A stretch of 64,000 nucleotides of DNA from Leifsonia sp. ALI-44-B (GTDB lineage Bacteria > Actinomycetota > Actinomycetes > Actinomycetales > Microbacteriaceae), in the NCBI RefSeq assembly GCF_001984125.1, contig NZ_MTQL01000007.1, positions 1,426,001 through 1,490,000 on the forward strand, in the 5' to 3' direction. Position 1 is the first letter of the stretch, and each line of letters begins with the position of its first letter. Of the stretch, positions 55,490 to 62,806 are shown one piece after another. The notes beneath the pieces are model-generated. The model made no database searches, was not told the origin of the DNA, and saw only the letters and a list, made by a program, of their open reading frames with translations. A program made the translations under genes and the position numbers.

Positions 55490-56434
55490 ATGAACGACGA
55501 CTTCACCGCCTCGCGATTTCGCACGCGCGATCCCGAAGAGGCCCTGCCGGTACTGGCCCGGCACTATTCAGCGGTGTCTCTGTCAGCCGACGAGCCCGAG
55601 CGCTTCGCCATCGATCACGCGATTTCGGGGGACAGCAGGCTCGCGGTCAGCCGAGTCGCCTTCGACTCGCGCGCCGAGGGCAACGTGCAGCTCGAGGACC
55701 GCTACTTCGTGGGGCATCTGCTCGCCGGCCGCATGAGTCTCGTCACGGGCCGCGACACGGTCGATGTCACGCAGCCCATGCTCTACCCGCGCACCATCTG
55801 CACGGTCGGGTGGAGCGATCTGCGCATGGCCATCGTCACGATCGACGTCGCCGAGGTCGAACGCCTCGTGCGGCTCATGGGTGCCGACCCCAACGGCCAC
55901 GCCTTCACGGGCGTCAACCCGATCTCCCCGGCCCTCGGCGCCCAGTGGGCTGCCATGGTCAAACACCTGAATCGGGATGTCTTCAGCCCCGCCAACCCCG
56001 ACCCGACACCGTTGCAGCGCGCCGAGGCTCGAGAAGAACTCGCCTCCACGCTGCTGCGCGTCTTCCCGAACACGACCATGGATGCTCCCGGCATGGGCGG
56101 CCAGTCGTGGGCTCCCGCCAACCTGCGGCGGGCGCTGCGCTTCATCGAGGAGAACGCGTCGGGTGTGGTGACGGTGTCGTCGATCGCCGAGGCCTCGGGC
56201 TACAGCATCCGCGGTCTGCAGAATGCGTTCCAACGCTCGATGAATATGACCCCGCTGGCCTACCTGCGCCGCGTGCGCCTCGACGCCGTGTATTCGACGC
56301 TGCGCGCGGGGAGCCCGGCCGACGGAACCATCGCCGAGATCGCGCGGGGAGCCGGGTTCACGCACATCGGGCGTTTCACCGAGCAGTTCCGTGAGGAATT
56401 CGGCATGACCCCGCGGCAGTCGCGCGGGCTTTAG
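55490..56434 (+). CDS. AraC-family transcriptional regulator
   Basis: The 314-residue regulator has an N-terminal sensor domain of the AraC-binding type (YFVGHLLAGRMSLVTGRDTVDVTQPMLYPR). It ends with two HTH motifs: ALRFIEENASGVVTVSSIAEASGYSIRGLQNAFQRSMNMTPLAYLRRVRLD, then IAEIARGAGFTHIGRFTEQFREEFGMTPRQSR. The final AGFTHIGRF and GMTPRQ blocks are typical. The ATG at 55490 has a weak upstream site (ATGAGAT). Its neighbours are a divergent ABC transporter operon and a convergent TetR gene. The ligand is unknown. Confidence 0.92.
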   Translation: MNDDFTASRFRTRDPEEALPVLARHYSAVSLSADEPERFAIDHAISGDSRLAVSRVAFDSRAEGNVQLEDRYFVGHLLAGRMSLVTGRDTVDVTQPMLYPRTICTVGWSDLRMAIVTIDVAEVERLVRLMGADPNGHAFTGVNPISPALGAQWAAMVKHLNRDVFSPANPDPTPLQRAEAREELASTLLRVFPNTTMDAPGMGGQSWAPANLRRALRFIEENASGVVTVSSIAEASGYSIRGLQNAFQRSMNMTPLAYLRRVRLDAVYSTLRAGSPADGTIAEIARGAGFTHIGRFTEQFREEFGMTPRQSRGL

Positions 56435-56443
56435 GTTCCCGGT

Positions 56444-57049
56444 TCAGTCGTTGTAGCGCTCGGCCCCGAGGCTCCGGTCGTCGAGCCGGCGCAGCGCGTT
56501 CTCGACGAGGTAAGCGGCGCGATTCGGCGGCATGCGCGGCGGTTCGGACGCGCGGGCCAGCGCAATTCCGTCGAGGGTGGCGAGAAGGAGTGCGCTCTCC
56601 GAACCCGCATGCAGTTCGGGGTATATCTCGGCGACGATCTTCTCGAGTCGCTCTTCGAGACGCTTCCAGGCGCCCTGGTAGTTCTTCGCGAACGCGTCGT
56701 TCGACGTCGACTTCGCTGCGAACCACAGCCACACGATGGCGGCCTCGCGACCATCGTCGGTCACGCAGGCCAGCGCCATGCACATCTGCTCGAACCGGTC
56801 ACGCACGCTGGGCGTCGCGGCCTCCATGGCCTCGAAGCGGCGCCGGAAGCCCGCGATGATGTGATCCATGGCCGCCTGCAGCAGCTCGTCCTTCGAGGGG
56901 AAGTGCGTCGTGAGCTCGGCGACCGTCACGTCCAGCTCGGCCGCCAGCCCGTCGATCGATGCCGCTTCGAGCCCGTCGCGCGCGATGACGTGCACGAGGG
57001 CGTCGAGAACGTGGGCCGTCGCCGTTGACGCCCGAGGTTCGATTTCCAT
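56444..57049 (-). CDS. TetR-family regulator
   Basis: The 201-residue protein has the TetR HTH (VLDALVHVIARDGLEAASIDGLAAELDVTVAELTTHFPSKDELLQAAMDHI) and an all-helical ligand domain. I chose ATG 57049 (MEIEPRAS) over an in-frame ATG further upstream. It is divergent from the flavoprotein gene. The gap holds two copies of TGCG(T/C)ATTCG at 57092 and 57111 that could be its binding sites. The ligand is unknown. Confidence 0.88.
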   Translation of the reverse strand: MEIEPRASTATAHVLDALVHVIARDGLEAASIDGLAAELDVTVAELTTHFPSKDELLQAAMDHIIAGFRRRFEAMEAATPSVRDRFEQMCMALACVTDDGREAAIVWLWFAAKSTSNDAFAKNYQGAWKRLEERLEKIVAEIYPELHAGSESALLLATLDGIALARASEPPRMPPNRAAYLVENALRRLDDRSLGAERYND

Positions 57050-57091
57050 AACCGTAAGTATCCGCCATCCGCAGCCTTTCCCCGCGCACAA

Positions 57092-57120
57092 TGCGTATTC
57101 GCGCTCATCTTGCGCATTCG
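57092..57120. promoter_or_regulatory. Direct repeat between TetR and flavoprotein genes
   Basis: TGCGTATTCG (57092-57101) and TGCGCATTCG (57111-57120) are spaced by 19 bp, about two helical turns, in the shared promoter of the divergent genes. Confidence 0.4.
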
Positions 57121-57178
57121 GCAAGGTCTCTTGCCCCTCGCGCCGCGTCCGCCGAGGATGAAGGAGAAGGAGATCACC

Positions 57179-58180
57179 ATGACATTCGTTTCACAGCCCA
57201 CCTCCACTTCTGACGCCCGCCCCAACGTGGCCGACGTCCTCATCGTCGGGGGAGGAGCCGCCGGACTCTCGGCCGGTCTCGTCCTCGGCCGCGCCCGCCG
57301 CACCGTCCTCATCATCGACGGCGGCCAGCCCCGCAACGCGCCCGCCGAGGGCGTGCACGGCTACCTCACGCGCGACGGCATTCCGCCCGCCGAACTCGTC
57401 GCCCGTGGCCGCGCCGAGGTCGAACACTACGGCGGCGTCATCCGCGACGGCCAGGTCGTCGACACGCGCCGCGACCCCGACGGCCTGTTCGTCGCCACGC
57501 TCGACGACGGCTCGGAGGTGCTCGGGCGCCGGCTGCTCATCGCGACCGGTCTCGTCGACGTGCTGCCCGACATCCCGGGCCTTGCGCCGCTCTGGGGTAA
57601 GGATGTGCTGCACTGCCCGTACTGCCACGGCTGGGAGGTGCGCGACCGCCGCATCGGCGTGCTGGCGACGAGCCCGATGTCGTTCCACCAGGCCTGGATG
57701 TTCCGCCAGTGGTCCGCCGACCTCACCTTCTTCCTCGACGACGTCTTCGAGCCGAGCGACGAGCAGTGGGAGCAGCTGGCGGCCCGCGGCATCCGTGTCG
57801 TGCGCGGCCCCGTTGCCGAGGTCACGCTCAACGACGACGGCCGGATGTCGGGCGTCACGCTCGCCGACGGCACCGCCTTCTCGCTCGATGCCCTAGCCGT
57901 CGGTTCCCGCGTCGAGGCCCGCATCGCGCCGTTCGCGCCCCTCGGAGTCGTCCCCACCGACCACCCCACCGGCATGGGCACGTTCATCGCGGTCGACGAG
58001 GCCGGGGCCACGGGCATCCCGGGCGTCTGGGCCATCGGCAACGTCTCCGAGCTGCGCACCCAGGTCTCGACCGCGGTCGCCGCCGGCAACTTCACGGCCG
58101 CCCAAATCAACGCCGACCTCATCGCCGCCGACACGGCCGAGGCCGTCGCCGCCTACCGCGCCCGCGCTACAGCGGACTAG
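57179..58180 (+). CDS. Thioredoxin-reductase-like FAD/NAD(P) oxidoreductase
   Basis: The 333-residue flavoprotein has the FAD-binding motif VLIVGGGAAGLSAGLVLGRA, the redox pair Cys146/Cys149 in HCPYCHGWE, and the late FAD block GVWAIGNVSELRTQVSTAVAAG. The order of domains matches thioredoxin reductases, but the second nucleotide-binding loop reads IGVLATSPMSFHQA rather than GGGDSA, so NADPH use may be altered, as in the low-molecular-weight or AhpF-like branch. AAGGAGAAGGAGATC gives a strong start at ATG 57179. The divergent TetR gene probably regulates it. Confidence 0.9.
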   Translation: MTFVSQPTSTSDARPNVADVLIVGGGAAGLSAGLVLGRARRTVLIIDGGQPRNAPAEGVHGYLTRDGIPPAELVARGRAEVEHYGGVIRDGQVVDTRRDPDGLFVATLDDGSEVLGRRLLIATGLVDVLPDIPGLAPLWGKDVLHCPYCHGWEVRDRRIGVLATSPMSFHQAWMFRQWSADLTFFLDDVFEPSDEQWEQLAARGIRVVRGPVAEVTLNDDGRMSGVTLADGTAFSLDALAVGSRVEARIAPFAPLGVVPTDHPTGMGTFIAVDEAGATGIPGVWAIGNVSELRTQVSTAVAAGNFTAAQINADLIAADTAEAVAAYRARATAD

Positions 58181-58202
58181 CCCTCACAGCGGGGCGAGCG
58201 GT

Positions 58203-59156
58203 CTAAGCGACCGTGAGCCCCGCGATGATGATGAGGCCGTTGAAGGTGGCGTGCGCGATGATGGCGCCGCCGAGACGCCCGGTGTAAGCCGCGAGGGCTC
58301 CGGTGCCGAGGCCGAGGATGAGGGTCGAGAGCCCGACCGACCACATGCCCACGCCGAACTGCGTCTGCAGCACGTGCACGACCGAGAACACGATCGACGA
58401 CACGATGATGGCCGTCACGGTCGCGCGGCGGCGATCCCGCGACACCCCGACGGGCCGAGCCGCGGCGAGGGCTGCGGAATCGGCGAGCGTCGGATGCGGG
58501 TGGGTGTGCGAGGCATCCCGGTGCGCGTGGTCGAGCGCCGACGCCGCGTGGCCGAGGCCCGTGGTGGGCTGAGGGCCGGTAGCGGCCAGCACCACGGGGG
58601 CGGTGGCCGTTGCCAGATCGCCGGCCGCGTCATCCGTGAGCCCGTCTCGCGAGGAGGCGACGGCACCGTTATAGACGGAGCGCTGCAGCAGCCCGCGGAA
58701 GAACAGCTCTTCGATGAGCGGCGCCAGCACGATGGGCGCCAGCAGCGTGCCGAACACCCAGACGGCGTTGTATTCGACCTCGCCGATGGTGACGAAGCCG
58801 ATGCTCATCTGGCCGTAGAAGGCGATCTCGATGAGGCTGGCGGCGACGCGCGCGAGCAGCCCCACGCCGAGGCCCCACAGGATGTCGATGAACCGGAAGC
58901 GCAGCCCGAAGTCGGCCGTGAGCGACCGGCGCCCCCGCAGGAACGAGGCCACGAGCACGGCGCCGAGCAGTGGAACCCACACGACCAGATAGCTGAGGAA
59001 CGTGGCGACACCGATGGTCGTCGTCCACCCGGAGGTGAGGATGAGGGGCAGCAGCGCGGCGAAAACCAGCGCCAGACCGACCCCGATGGCCGCGTCGGTG
59101 GCACCCCAGCGCGGCACGCGGGGCGTGGCGAGCGGTCGTGACGTGGCGGCATCCAT
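58203..59156 (-). CDS. CPBP-family intramembrane protease with His-rich insertion
   Basis: The 317-residue membrane protein has the CPBP (Rce1/CAAX-like) motifs: EELFFRGLL with the catalytic Glu pair and Arg, FSVVHVLQT with the first His, and HATFNGLI near the end. Between the first and second motifs lies a soluble insert of about 85 residues with a His-rich patch (DHAHRDASHTHPHP). I chose ATG 59156. CPBP proteins cut membrane substrates or serve in bacteriocin self-protection. The substrate here is not evident, and no leader peptide gene was found beside it. Confidence 0.88.
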   Translation of the reverse strand: MDAATSRPLATPRVPRWGATDAAIGVGLALVFAALLPLILTSGWTTTIGVATFLSYLVVWVPLLGAVLVASFLRGRRSLTADFGLRFRFIDILWGLGVGLLARVAASLIEIAFYGQMSIGFVTIGEVEYNAVWVFGTLLAPIVLAPLIEELFFRGLLQRSVYNGAVASSRDGLTDDAAGDLATATAPVVLAATGPQPTTGLGHAASALDHAHRDASHTHPHPTLADSAALAAARPVGVSRDRRRATVTAIIVSSIVFSVVHVLQTQFGVGMWSVGLSTLILGLGTGALAAYTGRLGGAIIAHATFNGLIIIAGLTVA

Positions 59157-59313
59157 GTCACCAATGTAGGGGTTCGGCCCGCTCCTGTGGGCGGGGCTGG
59201 CGGGGTTAACCTGCTTGTAACCCCCCAAATGCGCGCATCTACCCGCCGTGTGGGATCATGAACCCGGGCATTCTCTCGTTCTGCCCGCTCGTTCAACAGG
59301 GGAGGACGCTCGA

Positions 59314-60780
59314 GTGGAGCTTCGCGACTACATCCGTATCCTGCGCAAGAGTTGGTTGCTCATCGTGTTGCTCACCCTCGTGGGTGTGGCGGCGGCGGCG
59401 ACGTTCTCTCTGCTGCAGAAACCCATGTACACGGCATCCACGAAGGTCTTCGTGAGCACGTCGTCGGGGCAGAACGTCTCCGATCTGGCGCAGGGCAACT
59501 CGTTCACGGTGCAGCGGGTCAAGACCTACTCCGACCTGGTGACGACCCCCATCGTGCTGCAGCCCGTCATCGCGGCGCTCGAGCTCAACATGACGTCGGA
59601 CGATCTGGCGTCGGCCGTTTCGGCCTCTGCCCCTCTCGACACCACTCTCATCGAGATCAGCGTCTCGAACGAAGACCCGGTGCTCGCCGCCGACCTGGCC
59701 AACGCCATCTCGCAGTCGCTCACGGCCGTCGTGCAAGACATCGAGGCGCCCGAGGCCGGCAGCGAGAACACCAGCCCCGTGAAGCTCACGCGCGTGCAGG
59801 ATGCCCCGGTCCCGCAGTCCCCGGTCAGCCCCAAGGTTCCGCTCAACGTCGCCCTCGGCGCGCTCGTCGGCCTGGCCCTCGGCCTCGCCATCGCGGTGTT
59901 GCGCGAGACGCTCGACAACCGCGTGCGCAACGAGCGCGACGTGGCCCAGCTCACCGACGCCCCCATCATCGGCGGCATCGCGTTCGACCCCAAGGCCAAG
60001 ACGCGCCCCCTCATCGTGCAAGCCGATCCGCGCAGCCCGCGGGCCGAGTCGTTCCGCACGCTGCGCACCAACCTCTCCTTCCTCGATATCGGCTCGGAGG
60101 ACCGCAGCTTCGTGGTCACGAGCTCGGTGCAGTCCGAGGGCAAGAGCACGACGGCCGCCAACCTGGCGATCTCGCTGGCCGACTCGGGCGCCCGCGTGCT
60201 GCTCGTCGACGCCGACCTGCGCCGCCCGAAGGTGGCCGAGTACATGGGCCTCGAGGGCGCCGTCGGCATCACCGACGTGCTCATCGGCCGCGCCGAGTTG
60301 CTCGACGTGGTGCAGCCGTGGGGCCGCTCGAAGCTCTTCGTGCTGCCGGCCGGCAAGATCCCGCCGAACCCGTCCGAGCTGCTGGGCTCGTCGGCCATGG
60401 CCGACCTCATCGCGCTGTTCAACCGCGAGTTCGACGCCGTCATCTTCGACGCGCCGCCGCTCCTGCCCGTCACCGACGCGGCCATCCTGTCGAAGAGCGT
60501 CGGCGGCTCCATCCTCGTCGTCGCCGCGGGTCACACGCACAAGAACCAGCTCAAGGGTGCCGTTTCGGCGCTCGAGAACGTGGGTGCGCCGATCTCGGGT
60601 CTCGTCCTGACCATGCTGCCCACCAAGGGCCCCGACGCCTACGGTTACGGCCGCTACGGCTACGCCTACGGGTATGGCTACGGCGACGAAGAGACGGTCG
60701 ACCAGTCGGCCGTCGCCGAAGACGGTTCGCGCCCCGCCAAGCCCACGCCCTCCAAGAAGACCACCACCAAGGGCGCCTAA
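59314..60780 (+). CDS. Wzz-domain/tyrosine autokinase fusion for polysaccharide export
   Basis: The 488-residue protein starts at GTG 59314 after AGGGGAGGAC. An N-terminal Wzz domain (VELRDYIRILRKSWLLIVLLTLVGV) and a second helix (about 185-210) frame the extracellular part. A cytoplasmic BY-kinase domain follows, with Walker A SSVQSEGKSTTAANLA, Walker A' VLLVDADLRRPKV and Walker B VIFDAPPLLPVTDA. The C-terminus has a Tyr/Gly cluster (YGYGRYGYAYGYGYG), the expected autophosphorylation site. It sets chain length of exported capsule or EPS. The phosphatase that resets it is the next gene. Confidence 0.93.
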   Translation: MELRDYIRILRKSWLLIVLLTLVGVAAAATFSLLQKPMYTASTKVFVSTSSGQNVSDLAQGNSFTVQRVKTYSDLVTTPIVLQPVIAALELNMTSDDLASAVSASAPLDTTLIEISVSNEDPVLAADLANAISQSLTAVVQDIEAPEAGSENTSPVKLTRVQDAPVPQSPVSPKVPLNVALGALVGLALGLAIAVLRETLDNRVRNERDVAQLTDAPIIGGIAFDPKAKTRPLIVQADPRSPRAESFRTLRTNLSFLDIGSEDRSFVVTSSVQSEGKSTTAANLAISLADSGARVLLVDADLRRPKVAEYMGLEGAVGITDVLIGRAELLDVVQPWGRSKLFVLPAGKIPPNPSELLGSSAMADLIALFNREFDAVIFDAPPLLPVTDAAILSKSVGGSILVVAAGHTHKNQLKGAVSALENVGAPISGLVLTMLPTKGPDAYGYGRYGYAYGYGYGDEETVDQSAVAEDGSRPAKPTPSKKTTTKGA

Positions 60781-60905
60781 GCCCCTCACACACGTTTGTT
60801 CGCGCGATGCCGCGCACCGCGTCGGGCGTCCGCCAGCCAGCCCGTTCACCCGCGGTGTAGCGCGCAGTTCTACCCTGGGATGAAGTTCGGGAAAGGTTTT
60901 CGCTC

Positions 60906-61511
60906 GTGTCTGACGCAATCCGTGTACTACCCACTGTGAAGGTTCCTGCTTTGCGCGTTCTCACCGTCTGCACCGGCAACATCTGCCGCTCACCGATGGC
61001 CGAGCAGATGCTCGAGTCGGCGTTCCTGCAGGCGGGCATCGCCGCGCACGTGTCGAGCGCGGGCACGCAGGCCATGGTCGGTCACGACATCACGCCCGAG
61101 ACGGCCGCGCAGCTGAACGCCCACGGCGTGGCCCCCAAGGCGCACCGGTCGACGCAGCTCACCGAGGGTCTCGTCTCGGCCGCCGACCTCGTGTTGGTCG
61201 CCACGCGCGCCCACCGCAGCGAGGTCGTCTCGCTGCTGCCGCGGGCGTCGCGCTACACGTTCACCATCCGCCAGTTCGCGCGGCTGGTCGACTCGCTCGA
61301 GGAGGGGGAGTGGCGCGACATCCGCTCGCTCTCCGATCTCGTCATGTCGGTGGCCGCGCAGCGCGGTTTCGCCCTGCCGCCCGAAGACCTCACGGTCGAT
61401 GACGTCGTCGACCCCTACCGCCAGTCCGAGGCCGTCTACATCGAGGTGGCCGACGAGCTCGACTCCGCGGTCGCGACGATCACGGCCGCTTTCGCGCGAG
61501 CGACGAAGTAG
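60906..61511 (+). CDS. Low-molecular-weight protein tyrosine phosphatase
   Basis: The 201-residue phosphatase has the active-site loop VCTGNICRSPMAEQML (CX5R) and the general-acid Asp in DVVDPYRQS. It starts at GTG 60906. It should remove phosphate from the Tyr cluster of the neighbouring kinase, the usual pair in EPS export. It has about 40 residues more than minimal family members, partly as an N-terminal leader (MSDAIRVLPTVKVPALR). A membrane protein gene follows after 3 nt. Confidence 0.93.
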   Translation: MSDAIRVLPTVKVPALRVLTVCTGNICRSPMAEQMLESAFLQAGIAAHVSSAGTQAMVGHDITPETAAQLNAHGVAPKAHRSTQLTEGLVSAADLVLVATRAHRSEVVSLLPRASRYTFTIRQFARLVDSLEEGEWRDIRSLSDLVMSVAAQRGFALPPEDLTVDDVVDPYRQSEAVYIEVADELDSAVATITAAFARATK

Positions 61512-61514
61512 CCC

Positions 61515-62522
61515 ATGGCACGGGGTAAGGGTTCGGGGGCGCCGCGTTCGCTGTGGCGCCGCGACGGCGGTTCGTCGGATCAGCCGCGGTGGCGCACCTG
61601 GTTGATCATCGGCGTGGCGTTGTTCCTCGTCATCGACGTCGTGGTCATCGCCCTGGCATTGGCGCAGAACCGCGCCCCGGCCGACGAGTCGACGTCCCGC
61701 CCCATCCCCACGTTCACCGATACGCCCGCGACCCCGGCGACCCCCGCCGCTCCGGGTGCCGGTTCGGGTGCCGGTGCCACGAACGCCCCCGGCGCCGTCG
61801 ACGACACCCTCCCCGCCACGCGTTTCCTCGCCGCCGACAACGGCACGTCCGCCTGGCGGGCCACGCAGGGCTCGTGCCCCACGGGCCCCGGCGTGATCGA
61901 GCGCACCACCGACGGTGGCGTCACCTGGGTCAATGTGCCCGCAGCATCCCTCGACCTGCGCCAGATCTTCCGCTTCACATCGCTCGGGGCCTCGTCGGCC
62001 GCCGTGGTCGGCACCACGGGCGACGACTGCACGCTCGAGGCGTTCCGCACGTTCTCGGCCGGCAGCACGTGGTCGGCCAACGCCGCCGAGCTCGCCGCCG
62101 CCACCTACATCGACCCCGCCGAGCCCGCGGTCGTGCAGACGCCCGCCGGCCCCGTCACGCCGCCGTGCCCCAACCCGCGTCAGGTCGTTCCGGGCACCGC
62201 GAACCTCACCGTGCTGTGCACCGACCAGCTTCTGTCGCAGCAGTCGGGCGGCGCGTGGTCGAGCGCGCAGGTGCCGGGTGCGCTGGCCGCGACATCCACA
62301 TCGGATGGTCTCACGGTCGTCTCGACGGGTGTGCAGGGCTGCGCGGGCCTCTCGATCGCCACGCTGCCCGCCGACCTCTCGGGTGCGCGCCTGACCCCGA
62401 TCGGATGCCTCGCCGCCGAAACGTCGCCCGCCGAGGTCGCCATCTCGGAGTCGATGGGGTCGCTCTGGCTCTGGTCGAACGCCGCGAGCTACGTCTCGCC
62501 CGACGGCGGAGCCACCTGGTAG
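61515..62522 (+). CDS. Membrane-anchored extracellular protein with BNR/propeller-like repeats
   Basis: The 335-residue protein has a basic cytoplasmic start, one membrane helix (about 29-50: WLIIGVALFLVIDVVVIALALA), a Pro/Ala/Thr linker and an extracellular domain. ERTTDGGVTWVNV and YVSPDGGATW are Asp-box (BNR) motifs near the start and at the very end, so the domain is probably a beta-propeller. Six Cys are spread along it. I do not recognise the exact family. It lies 3 nt after the phosphatase gene in the EPS locus and may bind the polymer or the wall. Confidence 0.7.
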   Translation: MARGKGSGAPRSLWRRDGGSSDQPRWRTWLIIGVALFLVIDVVVIALALAQNRAPADESTSRPIPTFTDTPATPATPAAPGAGSGAGATNAPGAVDDTLPATRFLAADNGTSAWRATQGSCPTGPGVIERTTDGGVTWVNVPAASLDLRQIFRFTSLGASSAAVVGTTGDDCTLEAFRTFSAGSTWSANAAELAAATYIDPAEPAVVQTPAGPVTPPCPNPRQVVPGTANLTVLCTDQLLSQQSGGAWSSAQVPGALAATSTSDGLTVVSTGVQGCAGLSIATLPADLSGARLTPIGCLAAETSPAEVAISESMGSLWLWSNAASYVSPDGGATW

Positions 62523-62527
62523 GCGAT

Positions 62528-62548
62528 ATCACCCCATTTCGGGGCGAT
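62528..62548. terminator. Weak terminator-like hairpin
   Basis: ATCACCCC pairs with GGGGCGAT (one A/C mismatch) around ATTTC, just after the stop of the propeller-like gene. The stem is short, so it may be only a partial terminator. Confidence 0.4.
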
Positions 62549-62806
62549 GAATGTGCATACATTCCGCTACGTGTCATTCCAAACGGAATATCACCTCGTG
62601 CACATACTAAACTGGTTTGCACGCCATGTAACCCTTTCGGGGGTCGTCGTGAGCGCGCATGTCCCCTCTTTGGACACTTGTTGTATGACAAGCCCGTGCC
62701 GAAGTATTAAAGGTGCATTAACGCGCATATCTTCAGCCATGGCGCCGGATATGGTTGGCAAACCGGTCAACGTTGACGACATCAGTACCACCACAGCGGA
62801 GACGAC
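62549..62806. promoter_or_regulatory. AT-rich leader and promoter of the sugar transferase gene
   Basis: This stretch is clearly less GC-rich than the coding regions. It contains ATTCC-AAAC-GGAAT (62576-62589), CTTGT-TGTATG-ACAAG (62677-62692), and a plausible promoter pair TTGTAT (62681) and TATTAA (62705) spaced by 18 nt. The start codon is about 100 nt downstream of the -10, so there is a sizeable untranslated leader. No gene is visible in it. Confidence 0.5.
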
